A stretch of DNA of 64,000 bases from positions 1 through 64,000 of the forward strand of contig DF241774.1 in the NCBI GenBank assembly GCA_000507305.1. The letters are read 5' to 3'. Both the position numbers and the translations under genes were made by a program. The stretch is from Breviolum minutum Mf 1.05b.01. Its lineage: Eukaryota; Sar; Dinophyceae; Suessiales; Symbiodiniaceae. Below are positions 1 to 11,800 of this stretch, piece after piece. Within the stretch, counting starts at the first letter, position 1. Each line of letters opens with the position of its first letter. The notes beneath the pieces were generated by a model that was given only the letters and a program-made list of their open reading frames with translations, searched no databases and was not told the origin of the DNA.

Positions 1-298
1 AGGTACAAAGCTATTCGCAGTATGTTTCCATTGTTCAGTCTCTTGGGTGGCGCAGGTCTTGGTTGTTTCCAGGGACCAAACCCAAAACAAGTTGATACAA
101 ACTATTCACTTGGCTCGTTTTGCACATGGTGATGACTGCTGGCTTGCGAGTGCTATAGTAAACATTTACTGACAAATTTATTAAGAAAAAGTATCCACAT
201 CACACTAGCCAACCTTGAGTATGGTTGACAAATAGTGATTCTGTTGATCCTGGATTACCGAACCACATCATTCTCCACAGCAACATGTTGCAGATAAG

Positions 299-370
299 CA
301 TCATCATCATTATCATCATCACAGCCATCATTTTATCATGTTCCTGATCCTTATCATCCTCATCATCGTC
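299..370. repeat. CAT/ATC-rich microsatellite
   Basis: Imperfect run of CAT/ATC triplets. The open frame crossing it on the minus strand is methionine- and aspartate-rich only because of the repeat. Confidence 0.8.
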
Positions 371-385
371 AACAACATCAAACAT

Positions 386-460
386 AACTAGGTTGTGGTG
401 TCATTTTTTATGTTTCACCCATACCTGGGGAAATGATCCAAGTTGAAACCACCAACTAGA
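386..460. repeat. Family A inverted-repeat element (short copy)
   Basis: Begins AACTAGGTTGTGG and ends GTTGAAACCACCAACTAG around a core TTTCACCCATACCTGGGG. The same arms and core recur at eight other places in the window. This copy lacks part of the right half of the core. No coding capacity; MITE-like or introner-like. Confidence 0.7.
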
Positions 461-496
461 TAATGACGATCCGACGCACAACGACCCCCCCCCCAG

Positions 497-1229
497 TGAG
501 ATCCACCCATCCCTACCTTCAACGGGCAGGACAACTCGCACGGGAGCTTCATCCCGATGTACCTGAAACAGGAAGTGAGGACAGTCGCCGATGTTTATTC
601 AGCTAATAGTTTGGGTTGGTGGTTTGGATTCCTGGAATCCCCTTATGAAAGGGATTGTTACTTAGGTGGTACCCCTAAATCCCGAACCACTGGGCCCCAA
701 ACCACCAATTTACCATTCGTCGCTTTGTTTGGTGCAGGAGGTGCAGGCATTTGCAAGATATTTTACGTGGTTCATGCATGTCGTTTATCTCAGGCGCATG
801 GTGACCTTAATAGAAGTGATATAATATATTTATATATATATATGATTTTTTAATAGAGCTGATACGTCGAGATGTTCCAACGGGCATTTTTGTGTGTTAC
901 TTCAAGTTAATAAACTTGAAACTTTACAGTGCGGAGTTTCTTCAAATCAAATCCATTTGCAGGGGGGTTGAAACCTCACAGGGTTTCCCCCATCTTGGTC
1001 TCTCCTTTTTCGTGCTTTTTCCCCAAGACCTTACCAACAAACCCTTGGAGCATACCCCACATTGTCATAAGTGAAGATTCCCTTCATGATCACCTGGGGG
1101 TATGTTCCAAAGGTTTGTTAATTGGATCTTAGATTTCTTCCATACAAAAACAGGAGAGCTTCAAACACCTGGTTTGGGCCATGCGGGAGCTCTCTACCGA
1201 GAGAGGCCGTCGACGTTGGGGTGTTGCAG
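497..1229 (+). CDS. J-domain (DnaJ-type) protein, partial, two exons visible
   Basis: Exon 497-579 follows a CCCCAG acceptor and reads YLQRAGQLARELHPDVPETG then SE, containing the HPD tripeptide that defines J domains. The next exon starts at 1154 after AACAG and reads ESFKHLVWAMRELSTERGRR, matching the J-domain helix III region (F..L..A...L.....R). The join is in phase only if the intron is 580-1153 with a GA donor (GAG|GACAGTC) and AG acceptor. The exon probably ends at 1229 before a GC donor, but later ends are possible. J domains stimulate Hsp70 ATPase through HPD. The start, remaining exons and any other domain are not identified. Family level fairly sure; subfamily unknown. Confidence 0.55.
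609..709. repeat. Family F inverted-repeat element
   Basis: Starts TTTGGGTTGGTGGTTTGG and ends GGGCCCCAAACCACCAA, so the two arms are inverted copies. The inner part CCTTATGAAAGGGATTG is itself palindromic. A clear second copy is at 48080-48188. It lies in the intron of the J-domain gene. Confidence 0.65.
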
Positions 1230-2979
1230 GCGCGGACAGGGATGGTGCTACCACCTGGCAACATTTAGTAAAGGATTTGAAAGGCCATCAAAACAAAACC
1301 CCAAATTAAAAACACTTCAAAACAGACTATGACTATCCCTAACTACACCCTGAAACAATAGCTGGGACGATCACTGATAGGATTATTTAATTTTCACAGG
1401 ATTGTCATAGGACCTATAGGGGCCTCACATTGGGAATGGGCGGTATTATGTTTTTGTATCTCTCCGGCCCACGAAGAGTGGTGTTTACGATTCAGCGGTT
1501 GGATTCATGATGGATCACACTTCCAAAAGATGGGCATAGTAGGTTCAGCAAACCGACTAAGCAGCCAAGGTTGGATCGTTAAGTAGTGATGGGGCCCTCC
1601 CAAAGACATTCCTAATCTGCAAATGTCCCATTCAAAAATGATTGCTTTAATTAATATTGCCCCTTTCTATCCGAAGCCTTCCGTTGTGCGACGGATTTTT
1701 AGCCACTGATGGGCACAACACCCTGATGAAACGAAAGGTGCAGAGGTGTGAGGTCAAAATTGCAATGGGAAATTATCGGGTCATCGGTTCTTCCCCCCAC
1801 TCGCCTTCTTCAAAAGAGACACATCTATTTGTCCATCTATCCATCGATCTATCTATTTGCCAATCTATCTACAGTACATTTTTGGGGATTCAATACGACT
1901 CTCCTTGGAGCTACAAAACACACATCTTGCCCGCACTTTCAAAATGGTGAAGTACTTTCTTGCAACATGTCCATAATGGCTGGATTTGGCCCACACCGCC
2001 GCACCGCCCTACCGAAAAAGGTGACCTGACTGGAGCATCATTGGAGGAAATTTCCTTGGAAGCTGAAGACTCTTGGGCGGCTAAAAGCATTTGATGATCG
2101 ATGGATGACGTAGGTTTGGGGTAGATTTATATAGGTTGGCTTACGGGAGGTTGCACATGGTTGGATTGTGTGGATTCTTGTGTTCTTTGGGGGAAGTTGT
2201 TGAGTGTTTGTTGCTTTATTGCTTGGATGGACATTGATGGGAATGTTCAAGATGACAGATGCAAGTGAATTATGCAAATCTTTCTGTGGAGGTGGGGAGT
2301 TCCGCAAAACAGTGTAGGGAATATAAAGCTACAAGGTGGGATCAGCCAAGGCTCAGTAGTAGTGGGTCACTCTGATTTATCCTAAGCCAATCTCACGATA
2401 GTAGTTGAATACAGCAGATAAGAATAAAGATATACCCTCCCTGAAACCAACATGGCACCTGAAGAATTATGTTTGGGAGATTAATTTCCATTTGGGAAGA
2501 CTTTTTTTTTAGGGGTCTTTATACTGGTACTAGATTTGGCTTCATGTGCACATTAATTCAAAGGGAAGAAGAGCATCCCAGGTATAGCCTGGCACAATTA
2601 ATGTCTATTTAATGTGGGATGTCCCCATCAGCTGGTGTGAACAGTGACATTTAAAAGGTCGGAGGACGACACCTTTCCTAAAAATATGATGAAGCCGCTG
2701 GATTTTCCATTAAATTGGTGGATTGCCAGATGCAAAGGGCAGTTTTTATGCTGTTTCCAGGCCCAGCTCTTCTGACAGAGATTGCCCCTTGCAAAAAAAA
2801 CATTCCAACATTTAATGCAACAGATGTTTTGAAACATCTTTGGAACCATCCACCATTGGTTTCCAGGTCCAATTTTGCAGTATACAGATACCCGACCTAC
2901 CCTGACCATTTGTTTCATTAAGTCTTCAGACTGCGCATCTTGACATGGACAACGGATCCCACTGGAGGGACCTGGTCAG
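1230..2979. other. Unassigned stretch, no supported exon
   Basis: Intronic or intergenic. Contains TCTATC-type short repeats near 1835-1875 and, from about 2432, a lone arm resembling family B (TATACCCTCCCTGAAACC). A small hairpin CATCCCA/TGGGATG lies at 2575-2622. No splice-flanked coding block could be supported. Confidence 0.4.
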
Positions 2980-4698
2980 TTTCCGGAAGTTGCATGTGAG
3001 GATTTTGCCTTTGACATGAGAGACTGGCCATTTGAAGAATTGGACGATTTGCTTCGACTGTCGGATGAGGTGTTGAGGGTGGGGAAGATGGAGTATAGTG
3101 TTTTGGAGGGTAGGTTGAAGCAGGGCTTTGACATGTTTCAAAGTTGGGTGATAACCAAGACCCTCTCTGTTTCACGTAGGTTTTTGAGCAATTTGATGAC
3201 ACACATCATGGTGTTCAAGGATGACCAAAACCTACTTTGTTGTAGAAATTACATGGTACCTTTTAGGAGACAAGTTCACCAGGCCAACCATTTAGAAGGT
3301 GAACTTAGCACATACATGTCATTCGGAGGTGTTGCATCCTACATCCTACTTTGTTTGCCGCAAGCCAAGGCATTTCTTGGGAAAAAACACCATTGGCCCC
3401 GCAACACTTTTGGTCTATACCTATCAACTGGTGGTGTTCTTTTCCATGGTTCATGTTTACTCAGAAAATTTGGGATCTGATGAAAGTTCTACAGGGAAAA
3501 CTGGAGTTTTTTGGGTTTGAGATGGAATTGAACTTGGAAATGCCACCCAACACATCCCGGAGACCATCGCCCTACTCGGCCTACCGTCGTTGGGGGACTT
3601 CGATAGGCCATCGACGTGAGCAAGAAAGCCATGGCCGATGTGCGCACAACCTGGGGTGATGATGGTCTCTTGGATGGTGAGATATGTATAGGAAGAAAAA
3701 CATCACCAGCATACCAGCGAACCCTTAGTGGAAATGGATGGAGATGTTTTTCAATGGCTCTAAGGCATGGATGTGTCACGTCCATGCCTTTGATTGCAAG
3801 ACAGAACTAGCAAAGTCAGGGAGGACGAAGTTATGAGGAGTAAACATTGTACATTCCAATCTTACTGGGTGGAGGTGCATCCAGTTCTTAACAGAATCAC
3901 ATATGTAAACAGTTTTTACCGTATATACACATTATATTTTGGCATGTTTATTCTTTTAAATATATACACATCTGCTGTATTTGTAAATATCTTGAATAAT
4001 TATATATGTACACGCAGACACTCAATGTATGGTATGTTTACCTACTTTTTACGATAGAAATTCACCAAATGTAGGTAAAGAAAACATACATTTGACGAGT
4101 ATTTGGGATACATTATAATTATGATATCATATCCGTTATTTACATTTGAACCAGGTTGGTGACTTGTTCAAGACATCCCTGAGGTTTTACCATTGAGGAC
4201 GCACCGTGGGACGCACTCAACCTTGGACCAGAGAATCTGTGGAATCCATGTTGAGTGCCGCCCTAACTGTTGATGGCAACCAGAAATCCAGCTATAGAAC
4301 CAGTTGAGGGAAAGGTAGTTGAAATCCCATTGTTTATCCCAAGTTGTTTAAGACATCCCAGGTGATTGTTTGGGATTTCTGAACCAGCAACTGTATGCAA
4401 CTGTTTGTTTAAAGTTTCCACTTGTGAGCTATTTTGTTTGGTGAACTTGCCGGCGGTTGATATTGTTGAACATGGGATCTTTGAATCTCCAATTCTGTTT
4501 CGTTGCACATGGAATCTCAAATATCGCATTACTGATTTCATCCTCATCAGGATATTAGTGGCACATCGCTTGTAGGCGTAGTTGTATTCCGTATTTTTCA
4601 GGAGCGCGAAGGGAAAGAAGCGCCAAGCGCCTTGAATTTTGACATGATCTACTTCAACAGCTCCTTGGCGGCTTCACGAAAATCCCACCCGAAGGGAG
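2980..4698 (+). CDS. Unrecognised protein, three candidate exons
   Basis: Three splice-flanked open blocks. Exon 2980-3078 (after GTCAG, before AGG|GTGGGG) has 33 codons, acidic and helical, containing DWPFEELDDLLRLSDEV. Exon 3522-3615 (after TTTGAG, before AC|GTGAGC) contains HIPETIALLGLPSLGDF. Exon 4602-4698 (after TTTTTCAG, before G|GTGAGATG) contains APSALNFDMIYFNSSLAASR. Phases of neighbouring blocks do not all match, so exons are missing, or more than one gene is present. This could also be the continuation of the upstream J-domain gene. No family recognised; the coding call rests on splice signals and composition. Confidence 0.4.
4264..4396. repeat. Family E inverted-repeat element
   Basis: Left arm AACTGTTGATGG...CAGAAATCC, right arm GGATTTCTGAACCAGCAACTGT: inverted copies. 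The inside holds GGTAGTTGAAATCCCATTGT, the reverse of the CAATGGGATAAGCTACC seen in the copy at 4949-5063. Non-coding. Confidence 0.65.
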
Positions 4699-6633
4699 GT
4701 GAGATGCGGCGAGTTTTCAAGGGGTTTGGGAGGATTGAGCGGAAAACACACAGGAACAACTAAACTAAAATGTAGAGAATCAGTACAGACTGGTGCGGCT
4801 CGGGGACCTGGGTTTGGTACATCATGGGCGATTCCAACAGGATATGAGGCCTCAACACAAGTTCTTTCGATGACTAGTAGCAACAGTGGCATGCTTCATC
4901 GTTGATTGTATTCCGTTCAGGATATTTGGACATAACATACAATTACTACTATTGATCGCTGAAATCCTGCACCACCTGGGATGAAACAAAACCTTGTAAA
5001 CAATGGGATAAGCTACCAACCTCAACTGGTGAATGCGCCGGATTTCTGAACCATCAACTGTATCCCCATCACTTTTGATGTTGCAAAATGTCTATGATTA
5101 ATAGCTTACGAGGTCCCTATTTCACACCAACGTATACCAACGGTATGTGCAACGCACACTGATGATGGCAGGTTCTATTTGTTTCAATCACCACCTTTTT
5201 TCAACTAAAAACACATCACATTTGGAGCCCGGGATGGTTCGATTTCCACATCCTTGAACGGAGATGTTGTTGAAGCTAGGAAAGAGAGTAAGGTACATCC
5301 TCTTATCACCCCCCCAACGCCAAAAAAGTTAAGTTAGTCTCCCCGAACAAGCGAAAAAAAACAAAGAGAAACTGAATGCCCTCCGCCCTCCACTGACATC
5401 ACCCTATTTGGAGTTTTTGCTTGCTGTTGAGTGAATTGAAATGTGACATGTGTATAGTTTGATTTGACTACAGACTACATACGCTTCGCACAACTCCACC
5501 AACCAGATCATGTCATCCAGTTTTTTGCAGCCAACCAACAAAAATGCCCAAACAGATGCCAGCTATTTTTTGCCAAGCCTATGCGTTTTTTTTCTCCCAA
5601 TGTGGCTCAATGAAGGGACCCTGTGAGTTCGGCACGTGCCTCCAAGGTCCACCACCTGGGTGATGATTTCGCGGAAGATTTTCGGACGTTGCATCCAACA
5701 GGGGATCTTGCATCAGTTTCAAACAGGCATTGTGAGGCATTTCAACAAAAAAAACTGGAATCCTATGAGATGAACACATTGGTGAAGATGTTTTTTATTA
5801 TTAGATGTGTGCCACACCCTACAACAAATTAAATTTTGGTATATCCTCTACATCAAAGAGGTGCCATATTTGGAAATCAAGCACTTGTGATGCATGCTCC
5901 CTTGATGCCTTTGGCCTTTGGATCCGATTTATTGCCCGGCAACTGTCGGCACCAATCCCCTTCTCTTCGGCCCAGACATCTTTGTTTTTTTCCGTCGGCC
6001 CAGACCAATGAAACCCGATAAAACACCGCGGTTCAGAAAAAAAGGGTGCGCAAATTGTATGGCTGTGGTCTGGTTGCCAGCTTTGGAAAGATTGAATTCC
6101 AAATCTATGATTATGAAGCATTTTGATTGAACATGAAAAATGCTATACACTTAAACTAAAGTTGTGGTTGAGAAACCAGAGGTTGTAGAAATACTTTCAG
6201 CGGCACATGCCACAAGAGTAGGAGGTGAATTGAAAAAAATGAAAATCTAAGTAAGTACAACACGTGCGAGATGATCTCAATGGAACCAAGAATTACTACT
6301 CTTATTACAGGTCCTCAATTATTTGAAACCGTTCAGTTTATTGTGAGTTACTGGAAGTGTTCATTTTGCAAAGTTTGACAGTGCATACGACCTTTTGTTC
6401 GGCCACTATGAGATTTTAGAGTGCATTGGGAAAGGCACAGCGACTTTTATCGCAGGTTGTGGGAATGGAAGGCGTTCTTAGGTCTGGAATACATTGGCAG
6501 CATTGGCATTAAAGATGATGGATCTATTGTATCTATACATTTTTAGAAACATGTGTAGAGTAAACAAGCGTTTTTTTGTTTCCGCATCACTCATCACGCC
6601 CATGGATTTGTTGATGTTATATGCATTTTGCAG
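4699..6633. other. Unassigned stretch with one family E copy
   Basis: Contains the family E copy at 4949-5063. A weak candidate exon lies about 5644-5726: after CCAAG it reads VHHLGDDFAEDFRTLHPTGD and ends at AACAG|GC, a GC donor. It has no partner exon, so it is not called as a gene. Otherwise AT-rich intronic or intergenic sequence. Confidence 0.3.
4949..5063. repeat. Family E inverted-repeat element
   Basis: Shares CACCACCTGGGAT, ACAATGGGATAAGCTACCAAC and GGATTTCTGAACCATCAACTG with the copies at 4264 and 58071. The left arm has decayed. Non-coding. Confidence 0.6.
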
Positions 6634-6712
6634 GAAGAAGATCTCAGTGGTTCCACTGCCCTCATGGTGGCGGCACGAAATCGTGGCTTGGCTCTGCAGT
6701 TGCAACCGAAAG
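6634..6712 (+). CDS. Ankyrin-repeat exon
   Basis: After a TTTTGCAG acceptor the block reads EEDLSGSTALMVAARNRGLA. The G.TALMVAAR core is the start of an ankyrin repeat (G-T-x-L-H/M-x-A-A). A GC donor at CCGAAAG|GCCACGG would end it in phase 1; otherwise the frame stops at a TAG about 60 bp later. Ankyrin repeats are protein-binding solenoids. It may belong to the ankyrin gene that is clearer from 8849 on, but the exons joining them were not found. Confidence 0.5.
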
Positions 6713-8555
6713 GCCACGGACAATTGGCCGTTGTATCCGGGGGATCCTAGGTGGATGTTGTATGTGTAAACGACAACGATGTGCAAACATGTGCCAATGG
6801 AGGTGTGGACATCATGATATTGAATAGGTCGGATATTGGATGTTGGCAGATGCCAATGCTCGTGTGCAGCGTGTTTTGAATTTATATTATCTATGTATTT
6901 CAATGAGTGTACTGTATACACTATAATTTGCAGATACTGTTTGCATACGTAAATTTAAGATACGTAAATAATTACATGATTTGGCATATTTGACTACATT
7001 TAAGCTGAGTTGATCCACTAAAAAAACTACAATTATCTTTGGAAAGACTCCTTTATCAGCAACCTAACTTACCTTACATAAGGTTTGGCTTGGGTGCTTT
7101 GGAACCCGATCCCTCTATGAAGGGGAGTCCTGTGGAGGAGGGGGTACCGGGTATACCTACCAAGCCAGCCCAAATCAGGGCACACGTCCATTTATGTTGC
7201 TGCACAAACAACGTCTCTAGGCTGATCCATCCCATTCAGTCTTTCATTTATGACTCACGTCCTTTTTGGGGGGGTACCCCATTGATTAAGAAAGCAAACC
7301 GGGGTTGTGATTCATTGGTGTCCCAAAACAGCCGGTTGGTGTTGCATACATATATCATCACAACTACTAACATATACCTTGCACCCAAACGACTGTTGTT
7401 TTTTGTTGGAGGCTTCAACCACCAAAATAGAGGACAAATATTATGTATATATATATATATTTGTTTATTTATACTTATACGTATATTTATATCATATGTA
7501 TATGTTTCATGCTCATATACACCATGTTTTCTCCCTACCAAAAAACAACACCCCCTCTAGAGTTTGCAGCCGGTACAGCCAAGGCAAAGTTCGAATCGTG
7601 AAAGCCATCATCAGTTGGGGTTCACCCAAGTGGAAGGTCAGTGTGAAAAGACAACAGAAGACGCCAATGAAGCTTCTTGCATTTGTATATTGTATATGTA
7701 CAATGTGTTTTTTTTTGGCAAGGAGTGAATACGTTTGTATATATCATGAGTGAACCCTGTGAATGAAACCGAGATTTTGCATAAAAATGATGTCATATCT
7801 TGTTTCCAAGTTGGCAGTGATTGTTCATGTTTGCAGCCAGGTTTCTCCATAGATGATGAGTTGCAACAAAGACCCAAACTCTTAGTTGCACAAACATCCA
7901 AAATTAATTGCAAACATTTTTTCACAGATTCTGGTACTTATAACTTATTCCTATCTGTTTTACATGGATATTTTTTCATGACATTTATTAGCATAGCATT
8001 TGGAGTCATCAAATTTCGGTTCCCAAACCTTTACAGCTCGGTTACGGTTTTCTCGGTTCTCGGTTCTAAGATTGGACCGTTCCACCTGAACGACTTGAAA
8101 TGCTTCAAGAGTCCAACGTGCTCAGTGGTTCTTGTTGTGGCTTCACCAAAGTACGTGCCGGGTGAAAAAAAATGGAGAAATGATTTTTGCAATTGTATTT
8201 TTGGATCTGTTTTTTGGAAGATTTTGGTTTTTTTTGCAAATTGGATGTTGGCTTCTTAATTGTATGTGTATGTGGGATACTATAAGTGGTATGTTTGGAT
8301 GTATTTGAATCTTTCGGAATATTTTTACTGGGAATCTCTTCCTGGCCGAAAAGGTTAGCCCGGCTAGCCGCAGTTGCGAAGGGCCTGTGCTGTAAGTTCT
8401 CAGGGGAAGATTCACACACATCCCACTACGAAATCGATGGATGTCATGGTTATACCATGTCAAACAGGTATATATACTAGTTGAATCTGATATTCTTAAT
8501 TGATACACATTGTATAGTGAACCCACTTCTATTTCATCTTTGTTCCTTGTTGGGT

Positions 8556-8675
8556 GGAACGACTTTGTCTCATACCTTCATCTCGATGAATTCATGGAAA
8601 CACTCGTGTTGATGCGAAGAGCCCACTCTTTCACAAGACTCATGTCAGAACGATACCATGTTCCTATAACATCAA
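8556..8675 (+). CDS. Unrecognised exon before the ankyrin gene
   Basis: Open block reading NDFVSYLHLDEFMETLVLMR and SFTRLMSERYHVPITS, ending at a strong GT donor (ATCAA|GTATGTAAC). The 5' boundary is not clear. The next candidate exon (8849) needs a different phase, so another exon is missing or this belongs to a separate gene. No family recognised. Confidence 0.35.
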
Positions 8676-8848
8676 GTATGTAACACCGCGCGTTTTGACA
8701 CAGTTCATTCCAAAGATGATTTGCTATCTATATCTATATCGTTACAAGCTGGGACGTTGTTCACGGGTCCATGTACATGAACATAATGAAGAACTCATTG
8801 GTGCCTATCAAGACACTCGACTTGGAAAGCCCTGCACCTCACCTGCAG

Positions 8849-11800
8849 GGCCGAGAAGTTTGACAACAAGTTCAACATCTTGAAAAATCTGGACAGTTTC
8901 ATTTCTGTTGTAAGCTTTGTGTGTTTGTGTTTTTGTGGTATGCACTGTATTTTTTGGAAGGTCGTGGTTTGTGGTTGTGGTTGTGGTTGTCGTCTTCTTT
9001 GGACCTACTACATTACTACATCCTGCTGGTGGAAAGTCGATGAGTGTTCCGTTTCAATGGGTTATAGTACATTTTTTAGATCAATGCTCAAACATTTGAT
9101 GAGCCTATGAAACTCTAGAAGTTCATCTTTGCTGAGCAAAAAACAAACTTCCTGAAGTTGCGGATTCTGACGATAGGCTTTGGGAATGGAAAAACCCCTT
9201 CCCAGTTGGATTTTTGTGTGGAGGTTGAGGTTGGGTTCCCCTGGTGGTTACATTCAATCAGCTGCATCCTCGGGAAGCAGGGAAGCATGCAAAGCTATAC
9301 TCAACAAAGTTACCGTGTGTTTTTTTTGGTTCAAAACTTGTCCAATGACAGCAATATAGCGCAATTATATTAGTATATCAGTCTCTATTTCTGGGGTTCT
9401 GCCAAAGTTGTTTCTTCATTCAGGTTGTACTTTATAATTATATCTTTATATTGTATATATACCGATTTGATTTGCTATACCAAAAAACATGCAGCAGCAC
9501 CAAAAATAAAGCTGCCCCGCAGCTCACCCCAGGAGCTGCTACGTGTGGTGGGTGCCAACGATCGCACTGCCGTAACGCAGTTGGTGACAGTGTCTTGGAA
9601 TGGTGAAGCTGGTCACATCCCCAAGAGTCTAGGAAAAGAATCTACCTGTACTATGTACACTTTGGCTTGATGAACTACAGTAATGTGGAAAATTGTGTTT
9701 GTTTGCAAAGGAATCTAGGTGGTTTACCTAGGTCTTAAGAATTTCCATTCATGTGGTTCACCCAGCTTTTGATGATGCAATTCAAAGGACAGTCCACTTA
9801 CAAGAGTTTCAATCATGAATGGAGTTTCTTTCTTGAGAAGGGGTTTTGCTCCAAGACATCACGGAATATAGATGTCAGGTGTCAGGAATTGGTACTGGCA
9901 TTCCAGCAAAGCAACACTCAGAGGCATGACGCATGACCTGGAAAAGCAGCCATGCTGAGTCCATGGCTTTTCACAAATATGCCAGCAAGTTTTAATCCTC
10001 GTCAATTTGTGGAGTAAGAGCAGGAAGGCGTATACATTTTACATCATTTTACACACACATGATATTTATTCGTTGTAAGTAGCATTGTGACAAAATTGTA
10101 GACATAGGCGAAAAAAAAACATATACCTATACATAAGATAAGATGTATGTCTATACTTACAGCTTGGATACATGTGTTTTGTTCATCTTCCTTTTGTTTG
10201 TTCATGTTGCTTCCCTTTTCCTTGCTGGGTGGTTGGCCGTTGACTGGCCGTTGGGCCGCTCAGGTGGGTGATGGTGTTGGCACCAATTTAGCTGACATCA
10301 ACTTTCAAGATGCTCAGGCGTTGCCGCAAGCTGCTTGTGAAGCCTATAGGAATTATGAAGATGATTTTGTCCAGTAAACAAAAAATCAATCCCAAGAACA
10401 CGCCATCCCAAACACAATCCTAATATTGAGATGATTTGACCACCATTGGTTGAATGTTACTTTTTAAATCTGTTCTCTTTGAATCTGGGGGACTGGTATT
10501 TCAGGGGCGGCAAGCTGCTCATATCGCCATCACCTGTATCGGAGAGGAGGCACCTATATCAACCACTTTGTGCCACAACGTGTCAAGGAAATAGAGCAAA
10601 ATGTCCAAGTAATTTCGAAAAGCATCTTAAGGATTCCATGATTTGCATTGCATGTTTCAAGAAACAACTTATTGACTTGATTTGATATGAGTTTGGACCG
10701 ATTGATGAGTTTTGGGTTCCTCAAGATGATCCTCAACGTACAGCTTTTGGGGGAGTTGGAATCGCATTGGACGATGCTTGACATCGTGTTCCCTCCGAGG
10801 AAGAAACCTGCGCCATGTCTGGGACCTGTTTTGAAGGATGTCAGGCAAAGATTTTGATGAGTTCTCCCTCGCTGAAGCTTGTTTTTTGTTCATAGATGGT
10901 ATAGTGCTACGTGTACCAATCGAAGAATGACTCCCAAATCGGATGATTGCGTTTTTTTTTCCCTGAGACATCCTCAACAGAAACTCTGAAATGTTCCAAT
11001 CTCAAACCCTGACGCAACGACAGAGTGGACATCCTCGATCCCCAAGGTTGCGGACACTCTACCTGCTGAAGGGTCAGGTGCGAGTTTTTTTGCGACCCAA
11101 CCAACGTCTTGGAGGATGAAGATGGATATCTTGGAGTCACATTTGAGTCAAAGATGTTTTCGGGCCCAACCCACACGACTGAGAATTGCAGTAAGCCAGG
11201 CGGGGGGCCAGGCGCTCACTCAGTGGGGTACTTGTTTGATTCCCATGATTTACCAGAAATTCTCTTAATCATGGCATGTCAAGTTTTGAAAATCGGACCA
11301 GCTAGATTTGATGAGTTGTTCATGATCTAGAAGCCTTCAGATTTACGAATGATTGCCTGAGGCTTGCAAGATCTATCTAATCCTCTTCTCATGAATCATC
11401 AGTATCATCAGCATATTATCAGCATTACTGTTGATGGAAGAACTCCTGCACCAGGTGAGGTTGGTAGTTTATCTCATTATTTACAGGGTTTTTTTAATGT
11501 TTTATACATCCCAGGTGGTGCAGAATCGCTTTCATCAACAGTATCATCATCCCTCTCACCTTCCAATCATTTCCAACAGTCGGCACAGATCAATGGTCAA
11601 GACTTCTTGGGGAACACACCTTTACACCTGGCGGCACGTATTGGCACCTTGGTGGAACTGGGAAGGGTGAAGGTGAACAACACGTTGGATTCACGTTGGA
11701 TTCGACCGTTTTTTTGCCCATGTTTTTTTGATGAAGATGTCTTTAGACTTATATAACCCTGCCTTTGCATCGGTTTCTTGATGTTTCTTCAAGAAATCAC

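Noticed and set aside
557-853. 98-codon + frame over the J-domain intron
   Set aside because: It mainly translates the family F element; the J-domain reading uses a different frame for exon 497-579.
7555-7640. Possible tRNA from AGTTCGAATC
   Set aside because: No A box at the right distance and no clover-leaf pairing found.
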